This document shows, in pieces, positions 11,400 through 24,077 of a DNA stretch of 64,000 bases (position 1 is its first letter; the number at the start of each line of letters is the position of its first letter). Origin of the DNA: Chrysemys picta bellii (Eukaryota; Chordata; Testudines; Emydidae); contig NC_088796.1 of assembly GCF_011386835.1 (NCBI RefSeq), forward strand, positions 33,621,011 to 33,685,010. The letters run 5' to 3'. A program made the position numbers and the translations under genes. The notes under the pieces were generated by a model that saw only the letters and a list, made by a program, of their open reading frames with translations, searched no databases and had not been told where the DNA came from.

Positions 11400-12771
11400 C
11401 AGCCTCTCCACACAGTAAGCAGTTCAGATCACTAGGCAGAACAACAAGAAATTGTCCTGCAATCTTCACATTGTTCCTTCCTCATCCTTCCCACACACCT
11501 CTCAGGTGTCAGCTGTCCCTATTCCTCTCCATAAAGTGAAAAATGTGAACTCAAAGTATGAATTTAGACGTAAACACTATTTCTGCTATAGCTGAGAGTT
11601 TTATACCAAAGAACTTCTACAATGCAGTTTTGCATTGTCAACAGACAATGCTGTGGCAACACTGAAAGTTGAAGATTTGAGATAGCATATAAAAAGTTGA
11701 ACACACAAAATAAACACCAAATATACAAAAATTGAGAGTTCAATTTTGTATGGGGGGGGGGGTTGGTTTTTTTCATTTGCCCTCCAGTTTTAGAGCCTTA
11801 AGAGTTCATATTTTCAAATTTTAATCTACACCCACGAGGGCTAGAAACATTTTTTTTTTTTTTTTTATAATTAAAGTTGATATTCTCATGCAATCACACC
11901 ACTCCAGGAACTAACACTATAAGAAAAAAAAAACCCACCAAACCTTATGAGACTTATGAGGTCAGTGCTCGCAATCTTAACAATGAAAACGTACCAAACG
12001 ACGGAGCCTGCACTGAATATTAAAAGGAGGAATATGCAGTAGTTATTTTATTCATTTTCACAGCCAATAAAAACCTCTACTTTTAAACTGAACTTGAAAC
12101 TCCCACAGAATTCAGCACTCCTATGTCAAATACGGAGACCTTGTTGAAGAATTTAGGAACAGTGATATGGATCCCTAGCTATACTGAATTTAGGGAGGGA
12201 GGTTGGAGGGGGAGGGAATATCACAATATAGCCTATGCTACTTGTACCAAAGCCATACTTAAACATATTTCCAAAACCGGAGAAAAACTTTTTTTAAAAC
12301 TAAAGACATGTAATATTCAGTGTCACTCTCACCACAGAAGCAGCAACACAATTTGAACTTAGCAGATTTAATTCAACCGTTTTTTCCTGCTTGCATCTGA
12401 ATCCAAGTAAACTTTTTGGACATTCAAAAAAATCTAGTGATTTCAAAGAATCTAGCTCTGGATATTATAGTCACATTTAGCTTAGAGACATTAGGCAGTC
12501 TCTTGTTTTCGCCAGGAAGATTTATAAAGTTATAGTGTTTATAACAACCGCCTTAAAGTCAAGAGTTTACCAATGGAACTCAAATTTTCCAGTGGCAACA
12601 TAAACTAGTTTGAACTTTCATTTTCATTATAATTTGGAAACAGAAATTTTCCCCCTTTCTGCCCACTCACGTATCAAAAGAATGATTAGGTTTTACGGAG
12701 TTAAGACAGCAATATCCTTATTACCCATTTTATAAAGCAGTTACAATCTTTAGTTCAGCAAATACTCCCCT
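11400..12771. other. AT-rich DNA with T and A runs, no gene seen
   Basis: Includes a poly-T run near 11850-11867 and a G run near 11753. No recognised gene or repeat. Confidence 0.4.
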
Positions 12772-15110
12772 TAATAGGCATAGATTCTGAGCCCAGAAGG
12801 AACCACTGTGATCATCTAGTCTGACCTCCTGTATAACACAGGCCATAAAACTTCTCAGAGCAGATCTTTTAGAAAAAGATGTAATCTTGATTTTAAAATG
12901 GTCAGTAATGGAGAATCCAACACGACCTTTTGGTAAATTATTCCAATGGTTGATTACTCTCACAGTTAAAATTTTACATCTTATTTTCAGTCTGGATTGT
13001 TAGGCTTCAACTTCCAGCTACTGGATCATATTACACCTAGGGTTACCATATCTCATAAATAAAAAAAGAGGACCCTCCACGGGCCATGTCCCCGCCCATT
13101 TCCCCACCCCTAGCCCCGCCCCAACTCCGCCCCTTCCCCCACCCTAACTCCGCCCGCTCCTCCCTCCCACTCCCAGCCAGGGGGAAAGGGCTGCCCCAGT
13201 GCTACCAGCTTCACAGTTTGCCGGGCAGCCCCCAGACCCTGCGCCCCCAGCCGGCGCTTCCCCAGCGCAGCTGGAGCCTGGGAGGGGAAGCGCCCAGCCG
13301 GGGGCGCAGGGTCTGGAGGCTGCCCAGCAAACCGTGAAGCCGGTAGCGCTCGGGCTTTGGGCAGCCCCTATGCCTCCGGACCCTGTGCCCCCAGCCGGGC
13401 ACTTCCCCTCCGGGGCTCCGGTGGCTCTGCGTAACTTACACTGTATAAGTTACACAGAGCCGAAGAGGAGCACAGCCCCCGCAGCTGGAGGCTCTGCTCC
13501 TCTTAGGCTCTAAGAGCCGGGCTGCCCCAGCGCTACCGGCTTCGGGCAGCCCCCATGCCTCCGGACCCTGCGCCGCCGGAGCCCGGGAGGGGAAGTGCCC
13601 GGCTGGGGGCGCAGGGTCCGGAGGCAAGGGGGCTGCCCGAAGCCGGTAGCTCTCGGGCAGCCCGGTTCTTAAACAGAGCCTCCAGCGGCTGCGGCTCTGT
13701 GTAACTGACACTGTGTCAGTTACACACAGCCCCGGCGGCTCCAGCCCTCGCGGCTCTATTTAAGAGCCGGGCTGCCCGAGTGCTACCAGCTTCGGGCAGC
13801 CCCGTGCCTCCAGACCCTGCGCCGCCGGAGCCCGGGACGGGAAGTGCCCGGCTGGCGGCGCAGGGTCTGGAGGCACGGGGGCTGCCCGAAGCCGGTAGCG
13901 CTCGGGCAGCCCGGCTCTTAAACAGAGCCGCCATTTTCCCGGACATGTTCGGCTTTTTGGCAATTCCCCCCGGACGGGGGTTTGACTGCCGAAAAGCCGG
14001 ACATGTCCGGGAAAAAGAGGACGTATGGTAACCCTAATTATACCTCTCTCTGGTAAACTGAAGAGCCTATAAAATATTTGTTCATCAGGAAGGGACTGAC
14101 AGCCTGTAATCACGTCATCCCTTAGACTATCTATTTAGCTTAACACAGAGAAGGCTATCACTGTAATGCACGTTTTTTAATCCTTTAATGATTCTTGTGG
14201 CTCTTCTCTGAACGCTTTCCAAATTATCAATATCCTTCTTGAACTGTGGGCACTAAAACTGGACACAGTATTCCAGCAGCGGTTGCACCAGTGCCAAATA
14301 CAGGCGTAAATCATCTCTCTATTCCTACTCAAGATTGCCCTATTTATGCATCCCAGGACAACATTCGCTCATTTGGCCAAAGCATCATACTGGGAGTTCA
14401 TGTTCAGATGATTATCCACCACGACCCCCCCAGATCTTTTTCAGTCACTGCTTCCCAGAATAGAATTCCCGCATCTGTAAGTATGGCCTGCATTCCTTTG
14501 TTCTTACATTTATACATTTACATTTAGCTGTATTAAAATACTTATTGTTTGCTTGCAACCAGTTTATCATGTGATCCAGATCATTCTATTAGTAACCTGA
14601 TCTCTTCATGATTTACTGCTTCCTCAATTGTTGGGGCATCTGCAAACTTGATCAGTGATGATTTTATGTTTTCTTCCAAGTCATCAAAGCATTAAATAGC
14701 GTAGGACTAAGAACAGATTACTGTGGGACTCTACCGGAAACAGATCTGCTCCATTATGAGTCCCCATTTAGAGTTACATTTTGAGACCTATCAGTTAGCC
14801 AGTTTTTAATCCATTTAATGTGTGCCATGTTAATTTTATATCATTCTAGTTTTTTAATCAAAGTGTTGGGTGGTACCCAGTCAAGAACCTTACAGATGTA
14901 TATTATTTCAAACACTATTACCTTTATCATCCAAACTCACAATCTCATTAAAAAAAATAATAATAATCAAATCAGTGTGACAGGATCTATTTTCCATAAA
15001 CGCATGTTGATTTGTATTAAGTTACTGCCTTTTAATTCTTTATTAATTGAGTCCCACATCAGCTGCTTCATTATCTTCGCCAGGATCTAGGTCAAGCTGA
15101 GTTGGTTCTC
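12772..15110 (-). mobile_element. CR1 LINE fragment B, antisense, split by a hAT-like element
   Basis: On the plus strand the 3' end reads 'tagattctgagcccagaagg', followed by 'tctagtctgacctcctgtat', the antisense of a CR1 3' region. Antisense reverse-transcriptase sequence resumes after the insertion at 13038-14036 and runs to about 15110, with text parallel to copy D (for example 'gtgggactctaccgg' against 'gcggaaccccacttg'). Both halves are collinear across the insertion. Heavy decay leaves no long frame. Confidence 0.75.
13038..14036. mobile_element. Large hAT-like MITE made of serial hairpins
   Basis: Termini are TAGGGTTACCATAT and the inverted GTATGGTAACCCTA. Target duplications are ATTACACC (13030-13037) and ATTATACC (14037-14044), and the CR1 sequence reads through once the element is removed. 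The interior holds three long GC-rich hairpin modules (about 13189-13371, 13512-13670 and 13764-13917). The second and third are close copies. Two short hairpins (13423-13461 and 13693-13731) lie between them. The many open frames on both strands are by-products of GC-rich palindromic sequence. Confidence 0.85.
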
Positions 15111-16297
15111 TGAGAGAAGAGATACTGTCATGAGTAAGCTTCTTTAAGCACCTTGGATGAATCAGATTCTTGAGTTCACAACTTTGACACAGGTTTTTGT
15201 TTTTTCTTTTTTGTGATTTTTTTGGGGGGGAGGGAGTGGGGAGGGTTGTTTTTTTAACTAGGAGGCAGCTCCCAGAATTACCACCATTAGAGTACAGTGC
15301 TGCTTTTGACCACAATACTGCCAAAACTATCAGAGACCTTGTAGTAGTTTTGGTTTGTAATGTACTTCTGCCACATCAGCTGCTTGAGGTTACAATATCT
15401 CAGAAAATTGCTTTTGATGCAAGTCACTTTCCTAGTTCCTGCCTACAATAGAAATAAGCAGCAGAGCTTCCTTCACGATCAGGAGAAACAACATTCGTGA
15501 CTCCAGACCACATGATAATGCTCAACCAATGATCTTGCATCCATAATTTGCCTTCTTTCCCCATGTTATTTCTGTACCTAGTACCATCTTTTATAGCTCT
15601 CCATATATTAAGCATAAGCAAAGTCACAAATGCCTGCCATACTTCTTAAACTGAGGGAGAGGATGATACCTTGAGATAAGCCAGCAATCTTTAGAGGGCA
15701 CAATGCTTCCAAGAATGGCAACTGGACCCCTCAGCCAAAATAAAACCCAATAGTCTGTACTGATTGTATATGGCTACAGAAAGTAATAACTGATGAGACG
15801 GGAATTTTTTTTAATGGTTGCAGGGCAAGGAAGTAAGGAGGAAGGGAATGCCAAACATTCACCTGCTGGTAACATTATAGGTAATAAAGGAGGTATACAA
15901 ACACCAATGCCAAATAACCCTAAAGAAAAACCCCAGCATATCCCTGGTGTGAGATCTCCCCTCCTCCTCATCCAATGGACAGTAAATACTAGTCTAGAAA
16001 ATGTTAGTGAAAAGCAATTCTCACATGGGAACGGCTGCTCTGATAGTTCACTTGAAAAATAATCATTAAAGGAATATTTTAGCAGCCTGTCTCAGAGAGT
16101 ACAAGTAATAAAGGATAGTAAGGGAGAGGAGGGGGTGGAAAAAAAAAAAAGCCACCATGAAGTAGATCAGAAACCAATGAATGATAATCTACCACAGATT
16201 ACCACTTGCATAGCCATACCCACCTATAATTCTGATTAGATTATAAAAGGAACTATGATAAGGGTAAGCTTTCAATGATGGATACCACATTGATAGA
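15111..16297. other. Unclassified DNA, no convincing gene
   Basis: A minus-strand frame at 15424-15627 has an ordinary composition but no clear splice signals, and I do not recognise the product. A-run at 16140-16150. No repeat identified. Confidence 0.35.
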
Positions 16298-16305
16298 CAA
16301 TAGAT

Positions 16306-16639
16306 CAGGGGTCGGCAACGTTTGGCACGCAGCTCGCCGGGGTAAACACCCTAACAGGCCGGGCCAGTTTATTTACCTGCTGACGCGGCAGGTTCGGCCA
16401 ATCGCGACCCCCACTGGCCGCGGTTCACCGTCCCGGGCCAATGGGGGCGACGGGAAGCCGCAGCCAGCACATCCCTCGCCCGCGCCGCTTCCCACCGCCC
16501 CCATTGGCCGAGGACGGCGAACCACGGCCAGTGGGAGCCGCGATCGGCCGAATCTGCCACGTCAGCAGGTAAATAAACTGGCCCGGCCTGCCAGGGTGCT
16601 TACCCTGGCGAGCCGCGTGCCAAACATTGCCGACCCCTG
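16306..16639. mobile_element. hAT-type foldback MITE (CAGGGGTCGGCAACG family)
   Basis: Perfect family termini CAGGGGTCGGCAACG and GCCGACCCCTG. 8-bp duplications are CAATAGAT (16298-16305) and CAGTAGAT (16640-16647), one mismatch. Most of its 334 bp is one long imperfect inverted repeat: 'ccagtttatttacctgctga' is mirrored by 'gtcagcaggtaaataaactg'. A second copy lies at 24078-24403. Confidence 0.9.
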
Positions 16640-16647
16640 CAGTAGAT

Positions 16648-17299
16648 GATAGATGAGAGACTATTTTGGAGACACCACATTTGAACTTTAAACAAGTTGA
16701 ACTACATTAAACTTTAAACAAATCATGAAAGCTAAAATGCTTTGACCAAATTGTACTCAGGAATTGCAGTTTAAAGTCAATGAGACTTGTGCTCCTAAGT
16801 CACTTAGGTGCACAAATATGGGTTTAGCAGCTAAGGTTAGAAAATTTTGACCACTGTTTATTAAAGTTATTGTGAACTATTTTAATATATTGAAAGTCTA
16901 AATAACTTTTCGTTGTTAACAATGAAGTACTTATGTTTGATATGACAAAGATGATATGCCACTTAGGGAAAAGTTTAATACAAATACCAATTTTAGCCCT
17001 TGATGCTTCAAACATTTATGCACACGCTTAACTTAAAAGGACATGAAGTCAATGGGACTATCCAGGTGAGTAAGATTATGTAACCTGCTTAACTGTATGC
17101 AAAATCAGGGACTAATTTTCAATACAATTTTTTTTGCCTATAGCACTTTTGTAAAACTCCAATACGATACACTAGCAACATGGCCATTTTAAAAATCTGA
17201 ATTTATTTTATTATAAAATTTTAATAAAAAGTTACAGTAGGACAAATATCAAAATTAGTTTTACAAGCCCTTATTCAGATTTAAATCAATGACTTTTTT
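16648..17299. repeat. Old foldback-type repeat remnants in AT-rich DNA
   Basis: Around 16740-16830 and 16995-17108 there are decayed blocks of an ancient repeat with 'aagtcaatgggacta' and 'gcttaact' motifs. Related pieces occur at 40190-40405, 42705-42770 and 45645-45725. No gene seen. Confidence 0.4.
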
Positions 17300-17615
17300 T
17301 AAATCTGGAGAAGAGAAAATTCACGGGGGACATGATAACAAAAGGCTGTTATAAAGAGGAGGGTGATAAATTGTTCTCCATAGCCACTGAGGACAAGACA
17401 CGTAACGGGGCTTAAATTGCAGTAAGGGAGATTTAGGTTAGACATTAGGAAAGCACTGGAACAAGTTACTTAGGGAGGTTGTGGAATCTCCATTTTTAAG
17501 AACAAGCTAGACAAACACCTGTCAGGGATGGTGAAGATAATCATTCCCCGCTCTCTGTGGCAGAACTAACTAGATTATATATTGAGGTCCCTTCCAGTCC
17601 TACATTTGTATGATT
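17300..17615 (+). mobile_element. CR1 LINE 3' fragment C
   Basis: Follows the C-terminal ORF2 and 3' untranslated text of CR1: 'gttagacattaggaaa', 'ggaggttgtggaatctcc', 'acaaacacctgtcaggg' and 'cccttccagtcctaca', ending 'gtatgattt'. It parallels 56605-57418. It is short, 5'-truncated and has no usable frame. Confidence 0.85.
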
Positions 17616-20184
17616 TCCCCCAAATCCCATGAGTTTAATCACTTTGATTAAGTTGCTCCACCCTGACAAAGTAGCTTTCACCATATTTGAAAGAGGTCAA
17701 AGCATCAGACTGATGTTTTTCATTAAAAGAAAACTATTGAGTATGCAGTACAAAACATGCATGCCCTTAAGGAAGTTTCTAGCGAAAGGCTCCTCAGCCA
17801 CCTAAGCTTTGCATTATAAATTTTGAATATAAGAGTCAAAGTGATGCAGCTGTTTATGCTACAAGCTTTCCAGAACAGCTTAAAACTAAATAGGGGGTCT
17901 GGTCAAAAGCCATACTTTACACAAGATGTGGCTTGTCCATAATTTCCTACTTGAACCATAGTGCACTGAACATATACCAACCAACTCAAGTCTAAATTAG
18001 GATTAGAATTCTTTACAGCTTTCTTTAGTGAAAGCTCCAGATGCAAGACAAGAAAATATGAGGATTCTCATATGAGATACATCAAAGGACTATGTACATA
18101 CAGAAGTTTTACTGCTGTAACAACTAGAATAAGACAGGGGCTTGTACTGGTATAGTTTATTCCAATATGGGAAGGGGAATAACCTGTGCCAATAAATGGG
18201 TCCATCCTAGGGACTGTACAGGTATAACTTGTTTTAAAAATCACACCCCTAACAAAAACAGCTATACCAGTACAAAAACATGTGTAGACCCATCCCAAGC
18301 ATGTGGAACATTTCTTTGTTACTTTTTTAGATTTAGACACCATGCTCCCACCCTTCCCAGGGGACGGAACAAACCTAGACTACTACACAGGGTACAATTA
18401 CCCCTGAAAGGATAGCCATGGTAGGGGTCAGTTAGTGACAGTGCTCGGTACTACAGGAAACATGCACAGAGAAGGAACAGTTTCTGTACTCCTGGTCTAA
18501 CAGAAATACAGAAAAAGATGGACGCAGGCCAGGAGTCAAAGCTAATTTTGGGTCTGGTCCTGAGGATGCTCAAACACTGCTCAACATCCTGCCGATATTA
18601 GTGGGTGTTGCAAATGCTTTGACTTCTTGGGATCAAGCCCTTTGAAGCCAACCATGAGAGGCTCCAACCAAAAGAAGTGCCTATAGTATGCATGGCCTTC
18701 ATTGCAAGGATCTTGGCGTGAAAGCCTGGGAGTGGGCTGCTGGTGGGTAGCGGGAGCCTGTAGCAGCCTCCCCCATCCTATCCTACTTCCCATTACCCTT
18801 CACTTCCTCCCAGTGCCCTTCCCCATTTTGCTTGTCACCATTTCAGCCTCTCACCTACCTCCCTCTCTGGAAAGGGCCTGTTGCAGCCAAGACCTACTTA
18901 GTCCTTCCACCACAATGCCAGCTGCTTCATGCTAGCTGGGCACCAAGGGGAGCATCAACAGCACAGAAGAAAACTCCCTGCTCTCAGGGCTGATTCTCAG
19001 TGGCCCCTGATCAATGAGAGGAATCACTGCTTGGTCCTTGCAACCCACCTGGATAAGAGAGTAAGCAAGGCAGAAATACATGACACCAAGCAGCTTCGGC
19101 TACAACTTACAATCAGCTTTCACGATTTCCTTCACATGCATCGTTTTTCTACTACCCCATGAAAGTCACTCTGACTAGCATCCAGATTTGGAATGTCAGT
19201 CACCGCTGCTATTCCTGCGTTCCAAATAGCGAAGGTCTCTATTCTAACACAGAGTGCAATGAGCCTCTGTCCTCCAGGCTGACTAAATGAGTGGTATGAA
19301 AATTTTCACCTGACTGACCATCCACATATGTTTTGTCTGAGCAGATTGTGAATGCTTCCTGGACCACTGTCCTTTACCAAAGGGCATGGCCATGTACCAC
19401 CATTCACAGGCTATTTCATGGAGAAGAGGCAGAAAAGATAAAAGCTAAGAAATAAGTTGTCAGCCAAACTAAAACTCACATCTCAATGCACAAGCTTTTT
19501 TGGGAGGAAGAAAATGAAGGCTAGATTAAAAAAAATACACTGTATGCATCTGAAAGCAACATACTGTAACTGCCAGAGTGAATTTGTTCTTGTTTCAGAG
19601 TTTCACACAGATATGAACACAAATTCAACCTTTTATTCCTTTATTTTGAAAAACTGTTTGTTTGAAACTGTTGGTACTGAATAGTGCAACTATTCTCACT
19701 CTAAGAAAAGGGGGGACATCTTTCTCTGCTGTGAAAATTATGGTCACATCAGTAGTTAATGTTCTCTGGTCCTAAATGAAGGCAGCTTAGAGACTGGCCC
19801 ATATCAACACCGGATCAGTTTTTGGATTTGAGCTCTGAATGCTGCTCTCCCCACCTACAACAAACCCAACCTGGTTGAAGTAGGGACGTGTAGTCCAAAC
19901 CCCCAAATTTTGTATAGTGCAGCAAACGTACAAGGCAGTGTACAATAGGTGAATTGTGACGATCAATCAAGATTCTGTCTTGAAGAGGCTACATTCCAAA
20001 AAACTCTTGCAGTTACAGTACCAAATGAAATAAAAACGACAGGACCGTTTCACAAAAGATATGCAAAAGACTTCTCTTAAGAAATAAAGCAAGAGGAAGT
20101 TTGTCATATTGTAAGTGAAACATCATTCCAAGCATGCTGGGCTGCTTGAAAGAAGGCATGAAGTTAGGAATGGACAAAGGGAGC
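17616..20184. other. Unclassified DNA, no gene seen
   Basis: Mixed-composition sequence without recognised repeat or convincing exon. Short open frames near 18167-18415 and 18702-19162 have no supporting signals. Confidence 0.4.
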
Positions 20185-20192
20185 AGCTAGGC

Positions 20193-20598
20193 CAGTATTC
20201 TCAACCAGGGGTACGTATAAACCTGGAGGGTACACAGAGGTCTTCCATGGGGTACATCAATTCATATAGATATTTGTCTAGTTTTACTGCAGGCTACATA
20301 AAATCACTAGTGAAGACAGTACAAACTAAAATTTCCTACAGACAATGACTTGTTTATACTGATCTATATACTATACAATAAAATAGAAGTACAACATTTA
20401 TATTCCAATTGATTTATTTTATAATTATATGGTAAAAATGAGAGTCAGTAATTTTTTGTAATAGTATGCTATGAAACTTTTGTATTTGTATGTCTAATTT
20501 TGTAAGCAAGTCATTTTTAACCGAGGTGAAATTTGGAGGTACACAAGACAAAGACTCCTGAAAGGGGTACAATAGTCTGGAGAGGTTGAGAACCACTG
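20193..20598. mobile_element. hAT-type MITE (CAGTATTCTCAACCAGGGGTA family)
   Basis: Starts CAGTATTCTCAACCAGGGG and ends GAGGTTGAGAACCACTG. A perfect 8-bp duplication AGCTAGGC lies at 20185-20192 and 20599-20606. The inner sequence is AT-rich and non-coding. Confidence 0.9.
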
Positions 20599-20606
20599 AG
20601 CTAGGC

Positions 20607-22010
20607 AACCAGCCTGGCTGGAGCATAAGTAACAGGAAAAAGGTACAAGAGTGCATTTATATTTCTTTTTTAAAAGCTGCTCTCCCCACAACCCTACATT
20701 AGTTTGCAAACACACTACCAGTTTTCAAAATTCATTAAACTTTATTAATCTCACAATGATGTATGTTCCACAGAATTTCCATAGCAGTCTTGCAGGTTAG
20801 CTTTTGCTGTGAAAAGTCCATGAGATAGCTAGTTTCATCTGGACATAAGCTGATGGAGGAAAATGTAAACTGCTCCAGGCTCTTGAGAAGCCATTGCAAG
20901 GCTGCACTTGGGACACAGCAAGTTCACTGTCAGTATTCTATTAACTAGGTTCTTAAAGAGAAATTTACCTACCATTTCAATTATGCAGAGCTCTCCCTTC
21001 CTGACTCAAGCCTAGCATACAACTTATAAACATGAAGTTTTTAAATAATGCATTTCCACTCCAAAATAAATCCAAGCTGCATGTATTCAAACCCAACATT
21101 TAGGTAAGTGTTGAATATATTGTTTTCATTTGTTTTCTAAGTAGCTCCATTAGCAGAGGGTGGGGGGAGAGAAAACCAGGTCAGCTGTTACATGCTGCTT
21201 TAATTTCAATGGTGCAAACTTGCAACACAAAGGACAGAGAGGTCTTGCTCACTAGTCAAAAAGAATCTCCAAAACTCACAATTGTGTGTGTCATGTGTAA
21301 GAAAGAACTAGATAAAGATTAGAGCTTCAAATGCCAAGAAAAAAAAACCTCCTTCATCTCATGGGACACTAACATCTTCCTACTAGATGGGATGGCAAGA
21401 AGAGAGCTGCCTTTCATTTAAAATGTTTGCTAGTAAACAAAAAGTAAAACCATAACACCTTGAAAAAAAATATGAAACTTTGAGTTGAATTGAGAGAGAA
21501 TGTTCATTAGTCTCCCATTTTAAATTTAAGAAATCAGTTAAGCAGGAATCACACTAAAATGTGACTATCCAGCTCACTACACAGCCTAGACATTTGGTAC
21601 ATTTTCTTAGTAGCAACCCATACATTAGAGTATGAACAAGTTAACTACCACCCTGGCCTGAAGTACACACCTGTGATACAATCTCTGCAGACAAATAAGG
21701 GCAACATTCATTAAGCAACATTAAAGTTACTTGTGAATACCAAACTACTCAGGTGCAGTACTGGTCATGCCCAAGGTTACAATTTAGTTCATTCAACCCT
21801 ATCCTATGTTAATGCATTTAGGAAAAAAACACTGACCTAGGCCATAACTTTAGAGATCTAATAACAGCCAAATGAGTGAGGATACAGAGCACTTTAGCAA
21901 AACCATTCTGGTTTATTGGCCTTTAATAGTTCTGTAAAAAAGTGATAAAGATCGAACAAGAGAAATACTCCCATTTCCCAATCAGGAACTCACGCAAGGA
22001 CTTATTGGAA
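20607..22010. other. AT-rich DNA, no gene seen
   Basis: No recognised repeat or coding exon. Confidence 0.4.
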
Positions 22011-22063
22011 AAGTTCTCCAGACACACACACACAGCTAGACATGTGTGCGCCCTTAGAGCGGA

Positions 22064-22302
22064 TTACAACATTGGAGAAAAATCATACTTAGATCAAACT
22101 TTATCAGGCATAGAATTACCCCACAGAGCCTTCTCTGGATTATTGACACTGTATTAAAAGTGTGTGTGTGTGTGTGTGTGGTGTGTGTGTACACTATGTT
22201 CCCAGACACACGCACACTTTTAATACAGTGTCAATAATCCAGAGAAGGCTCTGTGGGGTAATTCTACGCCTGATAAAGTATGATCTTTCTCCAATGTTGT
22301 AA
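22064..22302. repeat. Long inverted repeat around a GT microsatellite
   Basis: Left arm about 22064-22160, right arm about 22213-22302. They are near-identical reverse complements (for example 'ccacagagccttctctggat' against 'atccagagaaggctctgtgg'), apart from an 11-base indel ('ttagatcaaac' in the left arm only) and a few substitutions. The spacer holds a GT run (22161-22190) and 'cagacacacgcacac'. Fainter symmetry may extend about 10-15 bases further out on both sides. No transposon terminus is evident. Confidence 0.88.
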
Positions 22303-22559
22303 AGCTGCCCTGAGAGCTGATTTAAGTTTTTCTTTTACATACTCACTTTAGGGTTCCACCAGTCTCCAATACAAGCCTTTAAGACACCATGTAGCAACAA
22401 ATGGAATTTTCTATGTACATGTTATTATAATAAGAGTATTCTATAACAGGTGTGGCTGAGCCAATTTACCATGAGGATGCAAGACAGGAAAGAAAGGAGA
22501 GCAAGTTGGGGGGAGCAGACAATTTACACCCAATACGTACCAGATAATCCATGTACTGG

Positions 22560-23985
22560 TGAATAGAGAGGATCTGTTGTCGATCGGCGTTCTCTGCTCC
22601 TCTCGGATGGATTTCGGTGGGAGTGGGTCTCTCTTGCCAGAACGTCTCAGGATTACAAAGGGCTGAGTGGGTCTGCTGCTGCTATTCAGGAGGAGTTTTG
22701 GTTGGAAGGTCTCTGCTGCCGCTGCTAACGGGTCTCTGAAGCGTGGCGTCTCTAACGTTCTTTGCAGGAAAGCCTTTGGGGTGCAAAGGGGGGAGCAAGT
22801 TTCCCTGGGTATCAGGAAGGTCTCTGTTACCCCTGCTAGGGAGATCCCAGCGGAGACACGAAGGGTCCCTGCTACCAGCAGGAAGGTGCAGTGGACTCTG
22901 GTACTGCTCCTGAGCAGGGGGGTCCCAGGGGTGTAGGGTGGGGTGAGATCTCTGCAGCTAGCAGGAAGGTCCCAGCGCGGTGGGTGGTCTCTGTAATTGC
23001 TGCTGAGAGGAGGGGTGCAGGGGGCTCCGTTCCTGGCAGGATGGTCCCAGCAGAGTAGGGGTGGGGTAGGGTCGGGTCGGGTCTCTGGCAGGAAGGTCCC
23101 CCCAGCACCGCCTTCCCGGGCAGAGGGCGGGTATCTGGAGCTGTCACTGCTACCCGCCCTCCCCTGCTGCCCAGACTAACGCTTCTCCCCGCGACGGGCA
23201 GAGAAGACTCGGCGGGGGAGGAGCACGGGACAGCCCTGCCCTGCCCTGAGCCCGTGGAGCCCGCAGCGCCCGATGTTTCAGGAACTGGGGAGCGCTCTCC
23301 CCGCAGCGTCACCATCAGCTGATCACACACGTGGGACGTCGAGAGGAGACTCTTAAAGGGACACACACAGCGCTCGAGGGGAGGCGTGCCCCAGGCGGGG
23401 CTGGGTGCGGTGGATGGACCGCGGGGACTCTGGCTGCGGGCACCTGGCGCCCTGTGCTGACCGGGACTCCGGCTCCGACCCACCCACATCGCAGGTTTGG
23501 GGAGGTTCCCTCAGACAGGCTGCAAGAGGCAGCATCGGCGGTGGGGGTTGGCTGCTGCGGGGAGAGGGGGAAGGTTGAGTGGTATGATGCCCTCCCCGCA
23601 CCCCAGGGCGCTGCGCTTCCCGCCTGCCTTCGCCCGCCCTGCGGCTGTAGCGTTCCCCTGCTTCCCATGCGCGTGTGGACCTGGGCGCACGTGCTCTTCC
23701 CTCGGAGGTCCCGCCCTTTCTTACATCTGCTTGGACGGGGTGGGCCTTGTGGTCCCTCTGCCTACCGCACACACCCACACCGCCTCCACCCCCTGCAGTT
23801 CCATCTCCCTTCACTCCCTCCTGTGGTCGCGTCTTGCCCCCTTCCTGGCCTGTGCGCCACTCGCATAGTTCCCCCCCCCCCCCCCCCATCGCCTCACTCC
23901 TGCAGCTGTTGCTTGCTTCCCCTGCCATGCCCCCTCCCCCTCCCCCCAGCTGTGTGTTGCTCCCTGAGCCTGGTTGCCCTTTTTC
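22560..23985. promoter_or_regulatory. CpG-rich island with degenerate minisatellite; possible host promoter
   Basis: GC and CpG content rise sharply above the flanks, with 'ccgcgacgggcag', 'cacacgtgggacgtc' and many CG pairs. Plus-strand blocks of the form 'caggaaggtc' or 'caggatggtc' recur at irregular spacing through about 22695-23100, making a decayed minisatellite. Three minus-strand frames are open from about 22672 to a donor-like CTG/GTACGT at about 22540, so a minus-strand first exon is possible but its frame cannot be chosen. Long overlapping frames on both strands (23331-24110 plus, 23353-23928 minus) look like GC artefacts. Poly-C runs lie near 23870. A promoter role is inference from composition only. 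Confidence 0.4.
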
Positions 23986-24077
23986 ATAGATTCATAGATT
24001 CTAGGACTGGAAGGGACCTCGAGAGGTCATCGAGTCCAGTCCCCTGCCCGCGTGGCAGGACCAAATATTGTCTAGAC

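Noticed and set aside
13086..14113. Several 60-117 codon frames on both strands
   Set aside because: All fall in or across the serial-hairpin MITE and repeat the same Pro/Ala/Gly-rich text.
15424..15627. 67-codon minus frame with gene-like composition
   Set aside because: No clear acceptor or donor and no recognised family; too short to support.
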